This document shows positions 44,924 through 53,552 of a stretch of 64,000 nucleotides of DNA, piece by piece. Positions within the stretch are counted from its first letter, which is position 1, and every line of letters starts with the position of its first letter. The position numbers were made by a program, and so were the translations under genes. The notes beneath the pieces were generated by a model. The model was not told where the DNA came from. It saw only the letters and a program-made list of their open reading frames with translations, and ran no database searches. The DNA is from Xanthobacteraceae bacterium (GTDB lineage: Bacteria; Pseudomonadota; Alphaproteobacteria; Rhizobiales; Xanthobacteraceae), in assembly GCA_019745775.1 (NCBI GenBank), contig JAIESR010000017.1, positions 1 to 64,000 on the forward strand, in the 5' to 3' direction.

Positions 44924-45448
44924 ATGAGCAATACAACCCTCATCGAGGTCCGCCGCGCCAAGCCGTCCGATGCACCGGCCATCGCCGCCACGCATGACGA
45001 CTCATGGCGCGCCGCCTACCAAGGCATCATCCCGGGGGCGGAACTCGAGCGGCTGATCAACCGTCGCGGACCGGACTGGTGGGACTCGGCGATCCGCAAG
45101 GGCAGCCGCGTTGCGATCCTCGCTTTCGGCAATTCGATCGCCGGCTACGCCAACTACGGCCGCAACCGTGCGCGCAGCCTCTACTACGACGGCGAGATCT
45201 ACGAACTCTACCTGCGTCCGGAATTCCAGGGCCTCGGCTTCGGCCGCAAGCTGTTCTCGTCGGCGCGCCGTGATCTCACGCAAAGCGGCTTGCAGAGCTT
45301 GGTAGTGTGGGCGCTCTCCGACAACGAGTCGGCAGTGGAATTCTATCGCTCGCTCGGCGGCCGGGCAGTGGCGCGCTCCTCGGAGCGGTTCGGCACCAAA
45401 GTGCTCGACAAGGTCGCCTACGCCTGGAACGGCAACGGCAAGGAATAG
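44924..45448 (+). CDS. GNAT-family N-acetyltransferase
   Basis: A 174-residue transferase. It opens IEVRRAKPSDAPAIAATHDDSWRAAYQGIIPG and has YELYLRPEFQGLGFGRKLF (acetyl-CoA loop) and WALSDNESAVEFYRSLGG. The RimI/toxin-immunity-like pattern does not reveal a substrate. ATG 44924 is chosen for homology; GTG 44903 is possible. The 301 bp before it hold no gene or strong signal that I can see. Confidence 0.88.
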   Translation: MSNTTLIEVRRAKPSDAPAIAATHDDSWRAAYQGIIPGAELERLINRRGPDWWDSAIRKGSRVAILAFGNSIAGYANYGRNRARSLYYDGEIYELYLRPEFQGLGFGRKLFSSARRDLTQSGLQSLVVWALSDNESAVEFYRSLGGRAVARSSERFGTKVLDKVAYAWNGNGKE

Positions 45449-45473
45449 CTACCAAGTACTCTGAACTTACGGT

Positions 45474-45562
45474 CGTCATGCCCGCGCACGTCGCGGGCAT
45501 CCACGTCTTAAGGGCGCACAGCAAGGAAGACGTGGATGCGCGGATCAAGTCCGCGCATGACG
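45474..45562. repeat. Palindromic repeat, CGTCATGCCCG family, copy 2
   Basis: Outer arms CGTCATGCCCGCGCACG... and ...CCGCGCATGACG, with inner arms ATCCACGTCTT and AAGACGTGGAT. It matches the plan of 1963-2052 while the loop and stem letters vary compensatorily (CGCGCACGTCGCGGGC here). It lies between the convergent GNAT gene and folD. Confidence 0.8.
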
Positions 45563-45576
45563 TGGAGAGACCAACG

Positions 45577-46500
45577 TCAATCCCGCGATCGCTCGTCCGA
45601 GCTCGGCTTGCTGAAATCCGGAATCGGAAAGCCAGCCTGCATGCACGCCGCGCGCACGGTGTTGGCGAGCAGGCATGAGATCGTCATCGGCCCCACGCCA
45701 CCCGGCACCGGCGTGATCGCACCCGCGACCTCCGCCGCTTCGGCGAAGGCGACATCACCAACGAGCTTCGACTTGCCGGGCTCGCCGGGAACCGGCAAGC
45801 GCGTGATGCCGACATCAATCACGGTCGCGCCCGGCTTGATCCAGCTCTTGCGCACGAATTCAGGGCGGCCGACCGCCGCGATCACGAGATCGGCGCGCGC
45901 GCAGACCTCGGGAAGATTCTCGGTCTTCGAATGCGCCACCGTTACCGTGGCGTTCTCGCCGAGCATCAGAAGCGCAAGCGGTTTGCCGACAATGTTGGAG
46001 CGACCGATGATAATCGCATCAAGCCCTTCGAGCGACGGATGCACGGTTTTCGCCAGGATGATGCAGCCGAGCGGCGTGCACGGCGCCAGCGCCGGCAGGC
46101 CGGCGGCGAGCCGTCCGAGATTGACCGGATGGAAACCGTCGACGTCCTTGGCGGGATCGATCGCAGCGAGAATTTTCTGCGAATCGATGTGTGCCGGCAG
46201 CGGCAGCTGCACGAGGATACCGTGCACCACCGGATCGCGGTTGAGGCGCCCGACCAGCGTCAGCAGGTCGGCCTCGCCCACGGTCGCCGGCAGGCGATGA
46301 TCGAACGAGCGCATACCGCTGCCGACCGTCGCCTTGGTCTTGCTCCCGACATAGACCTCGCTCGCGGGATTGCTGCCGACCAGCACCACGGCGAGCCCCG
46401 GCACCAGCGCCCGGTCGCGTGCGAGCCGGTGCGCCGCGTCGGCGACGCGGCCGCGCAGTTCCGCCGCGATGGTCTTGCCGTCGATAATCCGGGCCGTCAT
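45577..46500 (-). CDS. folD: Methylenetetrahydrofolate dehydrogenase/cyclohydrolase
   Basis: Interconverts 5,10-methylene-, methenyl- and 10-formyl-tetrahydrofolate. The 307-residue protein has YVGSKTKAT (catalytic Lys), [26 protein letters not shown] and the NADP segment [11 protein letters not shown]. The ATG at 46500 follows GAGGCTCA. A C-terminal [11 protein letters not shown] tail is slightly longer than usual. It stands downstream of the YggU/YggT genes and may share their transcript. Confidence 0.96.
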   Translation of the reverse strand: MTARIIDGKTIAAELRGRVADAAHRLARDRALVPGLAVVLVGSNPASEVYVGSKTKATVGSGMRSFDHRLPATVGEADLLTLVGRLNRDPVVHGILVQLPLPAHIDSQKILAAIDPAKDVDGFHPVNLGRLAAGLPALAPCTPLGCIILAKTVHPSLEGLDAIIIGRSNIVGKPLALLMLGENATVTVAHSKTENLPEVCARADLVIAAVGRPEFVRKSWIKPGATVIDVGITRLPVPGEPGKSKLVGDVAFAEAAEVAGAITPVPGGVGPMTISCLLANTVRAACMQAGFPIPDFSKPSSDERSRD

Positions 46501-46528
46501 TGAGCCTCGCGTATCGAGAAGACGATCC

Positions 46529-46849
46529 TTACCTCTTTGAACAGATTCTCTCCAGCGATTCGGCCAGTGCAATGGCCGGCCCGTCGATTTTCAGGCGTTT
46601 CAGCCGCGCGGTATGCCCGCTGATTAGATTGACGGCACCTGGTGGGAAGCCCACCACCTCTGCGATGAGACGCACCAGCGCATCGTTCGCTTCACCCTCG
46701 CTCGGCGCCGCGCGCACGCGGATCTTCAACACCGGACGCCCGTCGGCGTACGGCTCAATGCCGTCGACGGAATCGCGACCGCCTTTGGGCGTCAGCCGCA
46801 CGGTCAGCACGAGGCCGTCCGCGCTCGGCGCCCACGGCCGTTCCGTCAT
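46529..46849 (-). CDS. YggU (DUF167) family protein
   Basis: A 106-residue soluble protein with the family core [40 protein letters not shown] and [14 protein letters not shown]. Its function is unknown, but it commonly neighbours yggT, as here: nine bases separate them. The ATG is at the start of MTERPWAP. Confidence 0.92.
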   Translation of the reverse strand: MTERPWAPSADGLVLTVRLTPKGGRDSVDGIEPYADGRPVLKIRVRAAPSEGEANDALVRLIAEVVGFPPGAVNLISGHTARLKRLKIDGPAIALAESLERICSKR

Positions 46850-46858
46850 CGTCGCCGC

Positions 46859-47149
46859 TCAGGGAACATTCGGAATGATGTACATGCCGATGACGAGCTG
46901 GATGAAAATGATGATGAAGATCAGGATGATCGGCGAGATGTCGATGCCGCCGAGATTGGGCAGGAAATTGCGGATCGGGCGCAGCGCCGGCTCGGTGATC
47001 CGGTAGAGGAAGTCCGCCACCATCCCCACGAACTGGTTGCGCACATTGACCACGTTGAACGCGATCAGCCACGACAGCACCGCCGCCGCGATCAGCAGGT
47101 AGATGTAGAAGGTCAGGGCGTAGCTGATGACGATGAAAAGCGCTTTCAT
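46859..47149 (-). CDS. YggT family membrane protein
   Basis: A 96-residue inner-membrane protein with two helices around a conserved loop ([19 protein letters not shown], then [20 protein letters not shown]). The family is linked to cell-division/septum or osmotic functions in some bacteria and has no fixed biochemical role. ATG 47149 is preferred; an in-frame ATG three codons upstream is possible. It precedes the YggU gene. Confidence 0.92.
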   Translation of the reverse strand: MKALFIVISYALTFYIYLLIAAAVLSWLIAFNVVNVRNQFVGMVADFLYRITEPALRPIRNFLPNLGGIDISPIILIFIIIFIQLVIGMYIIPNVP

Positions 47150-47317
47150 GGGCCCCATTCGCCGGTTAGATCGGTAGGGAACATGTAGCCGCGCCGGCTC
47201 CCCCGAACAACCCGCCGCCGGCCACCATCCCGGCTTATTGACAGGCCGTGGGGGCGGGCCTAAATGGCCGCCCGAATACCCGCGCGACGAGCCCAGAACC
47301 CGTTGCGCTTCGCTTTT

Positions 47318-47393
47318 GGGGCCGTAGCTCAGCTGGGAGAGCGCCTCGTTCGCAATGAGGAGGTCAGCGGTTCGATCCCGCTCGGCTCCACCA
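47318..47393 (+). tRNA. tRNA-Ala (anticodon CGC)
   Basis: A full cloverleaf of 76 nt including an encoded CCA. The acceptor stem has the G3-U70 pair that identifies alanine tRNA. The D-arm is GCTCAGCTGGGAGAGC, the anticodon stem CTCGT-TCGCAAT-GAG with CGC at 47351-47353, and the T-arm GCGGTTCGATCCCGC. No intron or break. Confidence 0.98.
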
Positions 47394-47579
47394 GCCTTCG
47401 CTGCTCCGCAGCTTCGGCTGGCAAGCCACCTTAGTACGAAGGCTGCCCACCGGAGTTCTAGCGCAGGCGGGCTTTCTGTTTTCCAGGTCCCGCAGCTATT
47501 CTCCAGGCTAAATCACGCGCTTCCGGCGCCGCCACACACGGGCTACCGTGGCACCGTGTTGGCGGGAGCCTTGTAGCGG

Positions 47580-49979
47580 ATGTCGACGGTTTCGGGCGGA
47601 GCAGGCGAGTTCGAGACGCTCCAGCGCGCCGTCAGCCTGCATCAGGCCGGCCGCCTCGACGAGGCCGCCGCGCTCTACCGCAGCGTCCTCGCCGTCAATC
47701 CCGATCACGCCGACGCGCTCTACTTCCTCGGCATGGTCGCCGCCCAGCGCTCGCAGTTCATCGAGGCGGAACGGCTGATCGGCCGCATGCTGGCGCTCAA
47801 CACCAGGAATGCCGACGCCTATTCGAACTATGGCGGCATCCTCCGGGCGCTCAACCGGCCGCAGGAAGCGCTGGCCGCCCTCGATCGCGCTATCGCGCTC
47901 AACCCGCAGATGCATGCCGCGCACGCCAACCGCGGCATCATCCTGCATACGCTCAAGCGCTACGAAGAGGCCGTCGCATCCTATGACCAGGCATTGGCGC
48001 TCGTCCCCAACGATCCGACGACAATGACGTACCGAGGCGGCGCCCTGCTGTCGCTCGATCGGCACCACGATGCACTCGCGAGCTTCGATCGGGCACTGGC
48101 CATCAACCCCGGATTCCAGCCCGCGATGACCTATCGCGGCAACGCTCTCGGCATGCTCAAACGCAACGAAGAGGCGCTTGCGAGCTACGACCGTGCATTG
48201 TCGTTGAACCCGAACGACGTGATGGCGCTGGCCAATCGCGGCAACGTGCTGTCGGGCCTCAACCGGCCCGCCGAGGCGATCGCGAGCTACGACCGCGCAC
48301 TTGCCATCAAGCCCGACGAAACCACCGCGCTCGCCAATCGCGGCATTCCGCTCCTCGCGCTCGGCCGCTACGACGAGGCGATCGCGGGCTACGACCGCGC
48401 CATCGCGGTGCAGCCCGGCAACGCCGAGGCGCACTACAACCGGGGCACCGCTCTGCAGGCCGTCGGCCGCTGCCTGGAGGCACAGGAGAGCTATCGCACG
48501 GCGCTCAAGCTCAAGCCCGACTACGCGGCCGCGGCGTTCGGGCTCTGCATGGCGCAGCTGCCGGCAATCTATATGGATGAGGCGGAAATCATCCGCGCGC
48601 GAGAGGCCTATGCGGCGCAGCTCACGGAGCTTGAGGGCACCCTCGCGCGCCTGGACGTCGTCGACCTGGCCCGCGCCGTCGGCTCGAACCAGCCGTTCCA
48701 TCTCGCCTATCAGGGGCTCAACGACCGCGACCTGCAACGCCGATACGGCACCTTCGTCTGCGAGGTGATGGCGCGGCGGTTTCCGGCCGCGCCCATGCCG
48801 GCGTCGCCGGCGCCGGGTGAGCGCATCCGCGTCGGCATTCCGACCGGATTTTTCCGTTCGCATTCGATCTGGAAGATCCCGGCGAAGGGATGGGTGAGCC
48901 AGCTTGATCGCAGCCGCTTCGAGGTGTTCGGCTATCACACCGGCTCGCTGCAGGACGAGGATACGCTCGACGCGCGGCACCTCTGCGACCACTTCGAGCA
49001 AGGTCCGATGCTGCTCGAACAATGGCGCGAGACCATCCTGGCGGACCGGCTGCACGCGATCCTCTATCCCGACATCGGCATGGACCCGATGGCAATTGCG
49101 CTCGCGGCGCAACGGCTGGCGCCGGTCCAGTGCAACACACTGGGTCATCCGATCACCAGCGGCTGCCCGACCATCGACTACTTCCTGACCGCCGATTTGA
49201 TGGAGCCGCCGGACACCGAGGACCAATACACCGAGACCTTGGTGCGGCTGCCGAACATCTCCGTATATTACGAGCCCACCCAGCCGCCGTCGCAGCTGCC
49301 GACGCGCGCCGACGTCGGCCTGCGTGCCGATGCCGTCGTCTACTGGTCGGGCCAATCACTCTACAAATACCTGCCGCAATACGACGAGGTGTTCCCGCGC
49401 ATCGCCAAGGAGGTGCCGAACTGCCAGATCGTGTTCATCGAGTATTATCGCGGTTCCCATGTCACCGGCCTGTTCCGGCGCCGGCTCGAGCGCGCCTTCG
49501 CGGCGTTCGGCCTGCGCACCGACGACGTCTGCGTGTTCCTGCCGCGATTCAACCCGCAACAGTTCGTGGCGGCGGCCAGCACAGCGGACATCTTCCTCGA
49601 CAGCATCCAGTGGTCGGGATTCAATTCGACCCTGGAATGCATGACCCACAACCTGCCGATCGTCACGCTGGCGCGACCGCTCATGCGCGGACGCCACACC
49701 ACCGGCGTGCTGCGGATGATGGGCGTCACCGAGACGATCTTCGAAACCATCGACGACTATGTGGCGGCCGCGGTGCGGCTCGGCCGCGACGCCGACTGGC
49801 GGGCGGCGCTCGGCGCCAAGATCGCGGCCAACAAGCACAAGCTCTATCACGATCGCACGGCGATTGCGGCGCTCGAGGATTTCCTCGAACGCGCGGTGCG
49901 GCGTGGGACGGCATGGGACAGGAGCCGTGTCACGGTTACCTCGCCCGACCCGACACCCGCCCGTTCGCCTCCCCGATGA
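47580..49979 (+). CDS. TPR protein with OGT/SPINDLY-type (GT41) glycosyltransferase domain
   Basis: A 799-residue protein. About nine TPR repeats (residues 10-325) lead into a domain with the GT41-like features IRVGIPTGFFRSHSIWKIP, HPITSGCPTIDYFLTADLMEPPD, the catalytic-region pattern PNCQIVFIEYYRGSHVTGLF, and IQWSGFNSTLECMTHNLPIVTLARPLMRGRHTTGVLRMMGV. It may O-glycosylate proteins in the cytoplasm. Its stop overlaps the MFS start by four bases (ATGA). The substrate is unknown. Confidence 0.88.
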   Translation: MSTVSGGAGEFETLQRAVSLHQAGRLDEAAALYRSVLAVNPDHADALYFLGMVAAQRSQFIEAERLIGRMLALNTRNADAYSNYGGILRALNRPQEALAALDRAIALNPQMHAAHANRGIILHTLKRYEEAVASYDQALALVPNDPTTMTYRGGALLSLDRHHDALASFDRALAINPGFQPAMTYRGNALGMLKRNEEALASYDRALSLNPNDVMALANRGNVLSGLNRPAEAIASYDRALAIKPDETTALANRGIPLLALGRYDEAIAGYDRAIAVQPGNAEAHYNRGTALQAVGRCLEAQESYRTALKLKPDYAAAAFGLCMAQLPAIYMDEAEIIRAREAYAAQLTELEGTLARLDVVDLARAVGSNQPFHLAYQGLNDRDLQRRYGTFVCEVMARRFPAAPMPASPAPGERIRVGIPTGFFRSHSIWKIPAKGWVSQLDRSRFEVFGYHTGSLQDEDTLDARHLCDHFEQGPMLLEQWRETILADRLHAILYPDIGMDPMAIALAAQRLAPVQCNTLGHPITSGCPTIDYFLTADLMEPPDTEDQYTETLVRLPNISVYYEPTQPPSQLPTRADVGLRADAVVYWSGQSLYKYLPQYDEVFPRIAKEVPNCQIVFIEYYRGSHVTGLFRRRLERAFAAFGLRTDDVCVFLPRFNPQQFVAAASTADIFLDSIQWSGFNSTLECMTHNLPIVTLARPLMRGRHTTGVLRMMGVTETIFETIDDYVAAAVRLGRDADWRAALGAKIAANKHKLYHDRTAIAALEDFLERAVRRGTAWDRSRVTVTSPDPTPARSPPR

Positions 49980-51211
49980 ATCCTCCTGACCCCGCTCCGG
50001 ACTCGCTCATCCACCACCGCTCGTTCGTGCTGTTCTGGACCGCGCGCGTCTCGGCCAACTTCGCCTTCCAGATGATGGGCGTCGCGATGGGCTGGCAGAT
50101 GTACGCACTGACCGGCTCGGCGCTCGATCTCGGCCTGGTGGGGCTGGTGCAGTTTCTCCCCGCGACCGTGCTGATCCTGATCGCCGGCCAGCTCGCCGAC
50201 CGCTACGACCGCCGGCGTATTGCTCAAGTATCCCAACTTGTCGAAAGCATCGCCGCGGCCGCCCTCGCCTATGGCGCCTTCACCGGCACCACCAGCAAGG
50301 GGATGATCCTCGTCGCCGCGTTCCTCCTCGGGATGGGCCGCGCGGGCGAGTCGCCGACCATGCAGACGATCCTGCCGGGCGTCGTTCCGACCGCGCTGTT
50401 CCCGCGGGCGGTGGCAGCCTCCTCCGCCGCGCAGCAGGTCGCGACCATCACAGGACCGGCGGTCGGCGGCCTGCTCTATGCACTCAACCCCACCGCGGTC
50501 TACGCGATCTGCTTTGGCACGTTCGCGGCGGCGGCGGCGCAGCTCGCATTCCTGCACTACGAGCGCGCAACCACGCGCATGCCGGTGACGCTCGCGGGCT
50601 TCTTCGCCGGCATCGCCTATATGCGCAGGAACCGCATCCTGCTGGGCATCATCACGCTCGACCTGTTCGCGGTGCTGCTTGGCGGCGCGACCGCGCTGCT
50701 GCCGATCTTCGCCAAGGACGTGTTCGACACCGGGCCCGCAGGGCTCGGCATCCTGCGCGCCGCGCCGGCGGTCGGCGCGCTGCTGATCACGGTGTCGCTC
50801 GCGCGCTGGTCGATCGCACGCAGCGTAGGGCGCATCGAGTTCCTCACGGTGGCGCTGTTCGGCGTCGCGACCATCGTGTTCGGATCGACGACATGGTTCT
50901 GGGTGGCATGGGGTGCGCTTGCCGTCATGGGCGCTGCCGACGCGATCAGTGTCGTGATCCGGCTGACGCTGTTGCAGCTCGAGACACCGGACGACATGCG
51001 CGGCCGCGTCAGCGCGGTCAACGCGCTGTTCGTCAGCATGTCGAACCAGATCGGCGATTTCCGCGCCGGCCTGGTGGCGAATTTCATCGGCGCGGTGCCG
51101 GCGGTGCTGGTCGGCGGCGTCGGGACGCTGGTCGTGGTGCTGCTCTGTATCCGCCTGTTCCCCGAGCTCTACCGGGTCGACACCTTCCACCACAACAAGA
51201 AGACCGAGTGA
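49976..51211 (+). CDS. MFS transporter (EntS-like exporter family)
   Basis: A 411-residue protein with about twelve hydrophobic helices. It shows the MFS loop pattern GQLADRYDRRRIAQ (between helices 2 and 3) and the EntS/MFS_3 features MGRAGESPTMQTILPGVV and ETPDDMRGRVSAVN. It is translationally coupled to the OGT-like gene by a four-base overlap. An efflux role is likely, substrate unknown. Confidence 0.9.
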   Translation: MNPPDPAPDSLIHHRSFVLFWTARVSANFAFQMMGVAMGWQMYALTGSALDLGLVGLVQFLPATVLILIAGQLADRYDRRRIAQVSQLVESIAAAALAYGAFTGTTSKGMILVAAFLLGMGRAGESPTMQTILPGVVPTALFPRAVAASSAAQQVATITGPAVGGLLYALNPTAVYAICFGTFAAAAAQLAFLHYERATTRMPVTLAGFFAGIAYMRRNRILLGIITLDLFAVLLGGATALLPIFAKDVFDTGPAGLGILRAAPAVGALLITVSLARWSIARSVGRIEFLTVALFGVATIVFGSTTWFWVAWGALAVMGAADAISVVIRLTLLQLETPDDMRGRVSAVNALFVSMSNQIGDFRAGLVANFIGAVPAVLVGGVGTLVVVLLCIRLFPELYRVDTFHHNKKTE

Positions 51212-51277
51212 CAGGGCCTCCCCCGGCTCAGCCGCAGATGATAGCGTGCACGGCGGTCAACCGCTGGAGGTCCACCC

Positions 51278-52426
51278 ATGGCCGTCGCTCGTGGTCACGG
51301 CATTCGACACGCTGACGGCTGCACTTGCTGCGAGGCGCCCGCTTCGTCTTTGCAGTTGAACCGGCGAACTCTATTGGCTGGCGGCGTCTCCACCGCCGCT
51401 CTCGCGTGCAGCCCGGTCGCGATGGCGTTTGCGCAGGGCACGCTGCGCGATGACGTCACGACGACGACGGGGCAGGGGCCGATCAAGCCCCACCGGATTG
51501 ACGTTCACCACCACTTCTCGCCGCCGCAATGGATCGCGGAGGTCAGAGGCCGCCAGCTCCTGCAACAAGCGAACGCCAACTGGACACCGGCCCGTTCGAT
51601 CGAGGACATGGACAAAGGCGGCGTCGCGGCGGCGGCGATCTCCATCACCAACCCGGGCCTCTGGTTTGGCGACAAGGAGATCACGCGGCGGATCGCCCGC
51701 GAATGCAACGAGTTCGGGGCGAAGCTGGTCCAGCAATATCCCACGCGATTTGGCCTGTTCGCCGCGCTGCCTCTGCCCGACGTGGATGCGACGCTGAAGG
51801 AGATCGCGTACGCGTTCGACGTGCTCAAAGCCGATGGCGCGCACTTCATGACGAGCTACGGCGACACCTGGCTTGGCGACGCCGCCTATGCGCCCGTCAT
51901 GGACGAGCTCAACCGCCGCAAGGCGGTGGTTCATGTTCATCCGACCGCGGCCAACTGCTGCAAGAATTTGGTACCCGACGTGTCGCCCGGGATCATGGAA
52001 TACGGCACCGACACGACGCGCGCCATACTGGGCGTACTGTTCAGCGGGACCGCGGTGCGCTGCCCGGACATTCGCTTCATCTGGTCGCACGCCGGCGGCA
52101 CCGCGCCGTTCCTGGCGGGGCGCATCGATCGATCTTCGCGCAACGCCAAGGATCGCGAGCGGCGGCTGCCGAACGGCGCCATGCATGAGATGAAGAAGTT
52201 CTATTATGACACGGCGGGCGCGGCCAATGCGGGCGCGATGGCCTCGCTGCTCAAGCTCGTGACCTCGGCGAACATCCTGTTCGGCACCGACTTTCCACCC
52301 GGTGGCACCAGCCTCGAGGTCGCGAAGGCGCTCTCGGCGCTCGGACTCGGCTTCACCGAAGCCGACATGCGCGCCATCGATCGGGACAACGCCGTGCGGC
52401 TCCTGCCGCGGCTCGCCGCGAGCTGA
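51278..52426 (+). CDS. Amidohydrolase-family (ACMSD-like) protein with Tat-type leader
   Basis: A 382-residue metal-dependent hydrolase. The N-terminal CTCC motif (16-19) and twin-arginine leader (NRRTLLAGG, 28-36) precede the catalytic domain. Metal residues are in DVHHHFSPP, VHVHPT and GTDFPPGG. The family includes aminocarboxymuconate-semialdehyde and related decarboxylases. The ring-cleavage context (Rieske oxygenase nearby) fits, but the substrate is unproved. The start at 51278 follows GGAGG. Confidence 0.88.
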   Translation: MAVARGHGIRHADGCTCCEAPASSLQLNRRTLLAGGVSTAALACSPVAMAFAQGTLRDDVTTTTGQGPIKPHRIDVHHHFSPPQWIAEVRGRQLLQQANANWTPARSIEDMDKGGVAAAAISITNPGLWFGDKEITRRIARECNEFGAKLVQQYPTRFGLFAALPLPDVDATLKEIAYAFDVLKADGAHFMTSYGDTWLGDAAYAPVMDELNRRKAVVHVHPTAANCCKNLVPDVSPGIMEYGTDTTRAILGVLFSGTAVRCPDIRFIWSHAGGTAPFLAGRIDRSSRNAKDRERRLPNGAMHEMKKFYYDTAGAANAGAMASLLKLVTSANILFGTDFPPGGTSLEVAKALSALGLGFTEADMRAIDRDNAVRLLPRLAAS

Positions 52427-52447
52427 CGCGCGGCGGCGAGGCTTCCC

Positions 52448-53422
52448 TCAATCCGCCTTGATGCCGCTGTCCTTGGCGACCGCGATCCAGCGCGCGACGT
52501 CCTGTGCGACATAGCGCCGGAAGGTCTCAGGGTCGGTGCCGCGGGGGATGGCATCGAGCTGGATCAGGCGCCGCCGCGTCTCGTCGTTGGTCAGAATCTT
52601 CCCCACCGCCCGATGCAGGCGATCGACCACCGGCTTCGGCGTTCCGGCCGGCGCGAACAATCCGTTCCAACCGCTCGCCTCGAAGCCGCGCAGCCCCGCT
52701 TCGTCGATGGTCGGCACGGTGGGAAGGCCGTCGACGCGCCGCGGCCCGGTGACGGCGATCGCGCGCAACTGCCCGCCTTCGATAAACGGCTTGGCGGTGC
52801 CTATCGGCGCGAACATGACCGGCACGCGTCCGGCGACGAGGTCGGTGACCGCCGGCGCGCTGCCGCGATACGGCACGTGCTGCATCTTCAATCCGGTCTC
52901 GCGCGCGAACAGCGCCGCTGCCAGGTGCGTGATGGTGCCGGCGCCGGCCGACCCGTAGTCGATGCCTGCTCTCGCCTTGGCGTGGGCGATGAACTCCGGA
53001 AGCGTCTTCGCCGGCACCGAGGGATGTACGACCATCACCAGGAAGGTGGTGGTGACTTCGCTGATCGGCTCGAAATCCTTCAGCACGTCGAACGGCAGCT
53101 TGCTGTAGATCCCCGGCGAGATCGCGAGCGCGTTCGAGGATTGCAGCAGCGTATACCCGTCTGGCGGCGCCTTGGCGACCACGTCGGCGGCGATGTTGCC
53201 GCCGGCGCCGACGCGGTTGTCGACCACCAAGGGCTTGCCGAGCTCGGCCGACAGCGCGTCGGCGGTGATGCGGGCCGTCACGTCCACCGGTCCGCCCGCG
53301 GCGAAACCGACCAGCACGCGGATCTGGCGATTGGGGTAGTCGCTTTGCGCGTGTGCGGGCAATACGCCGGCAACGTACAGTGCAAATGAAACGGCGACGA
53401 CGTGAACGCGGCCCAAAGGCAT
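52448..53422 (-). CDS. Bug/TctC-family periplasmic solute-binding protein 7
   Basis: A 324-residue Bug protein. The signal peptide ends near AHAQ. Motifs YPNRQIRVLVGFAAGGPVDVTARI, VDNRVGAGGNIAADVVAKAPPDG and MQHVPYRGSAPAV are clear. It is convergent with the amidohydrolase (22-bp gap) and divergent from the Rieske oxygenase gene, 130 bp away. It may take up the aromatic or carboxylic substrate that the oxygenase uses. Confidence 0.93.
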   Translation of the reverse strand: MPLGRVHVVAVSFALYVAGVLPAHAQSDYPNRQIRVLVGFAAGGPVDVTARITADALSAELGKPLVVDNRVGAGGNIAADVVAKAPPDGYTLLQSSNALAISPGIYSKLPFDVLKDFEPISEVTTTFLVMVVHPSVPAKTLPEFIAHAKARAGIDYGSAGAGTITHLAAALFARETGLKMQHVPYRGSAPAVTDLVAGRVPVMFAPIGTAKPFIEGGQLRAIAVTGPRRVDGLPTVPTIDEAGLRGFEASGWNGLFAPAGTPKPVVDRLHRAVGKILTNDETRRRLIQLDAIPRGTDPETFRRYVAQDVARWIAVAKDSGIKAD

Positions 53423-53552
53423 GGCATTTCCTCCTGTTCGGCCGCTTCTTGGGCACGGCCGTAGCGGCCATAATGACGGATGGCCGGGGCGATGCTATAG
53501 GGACGACCCGCACCCGTGACATGAAGCAAAGAGAAGAAGACCGCCAGGCCCC

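Noticed and set aside
47508-49355. A 615-codon minus-strand frame opposite the OGT-like gene
   Set aside because: Its periodic His/Arg/Gly pattern mirrors the TPR repeats on the other strand; no independent domain.
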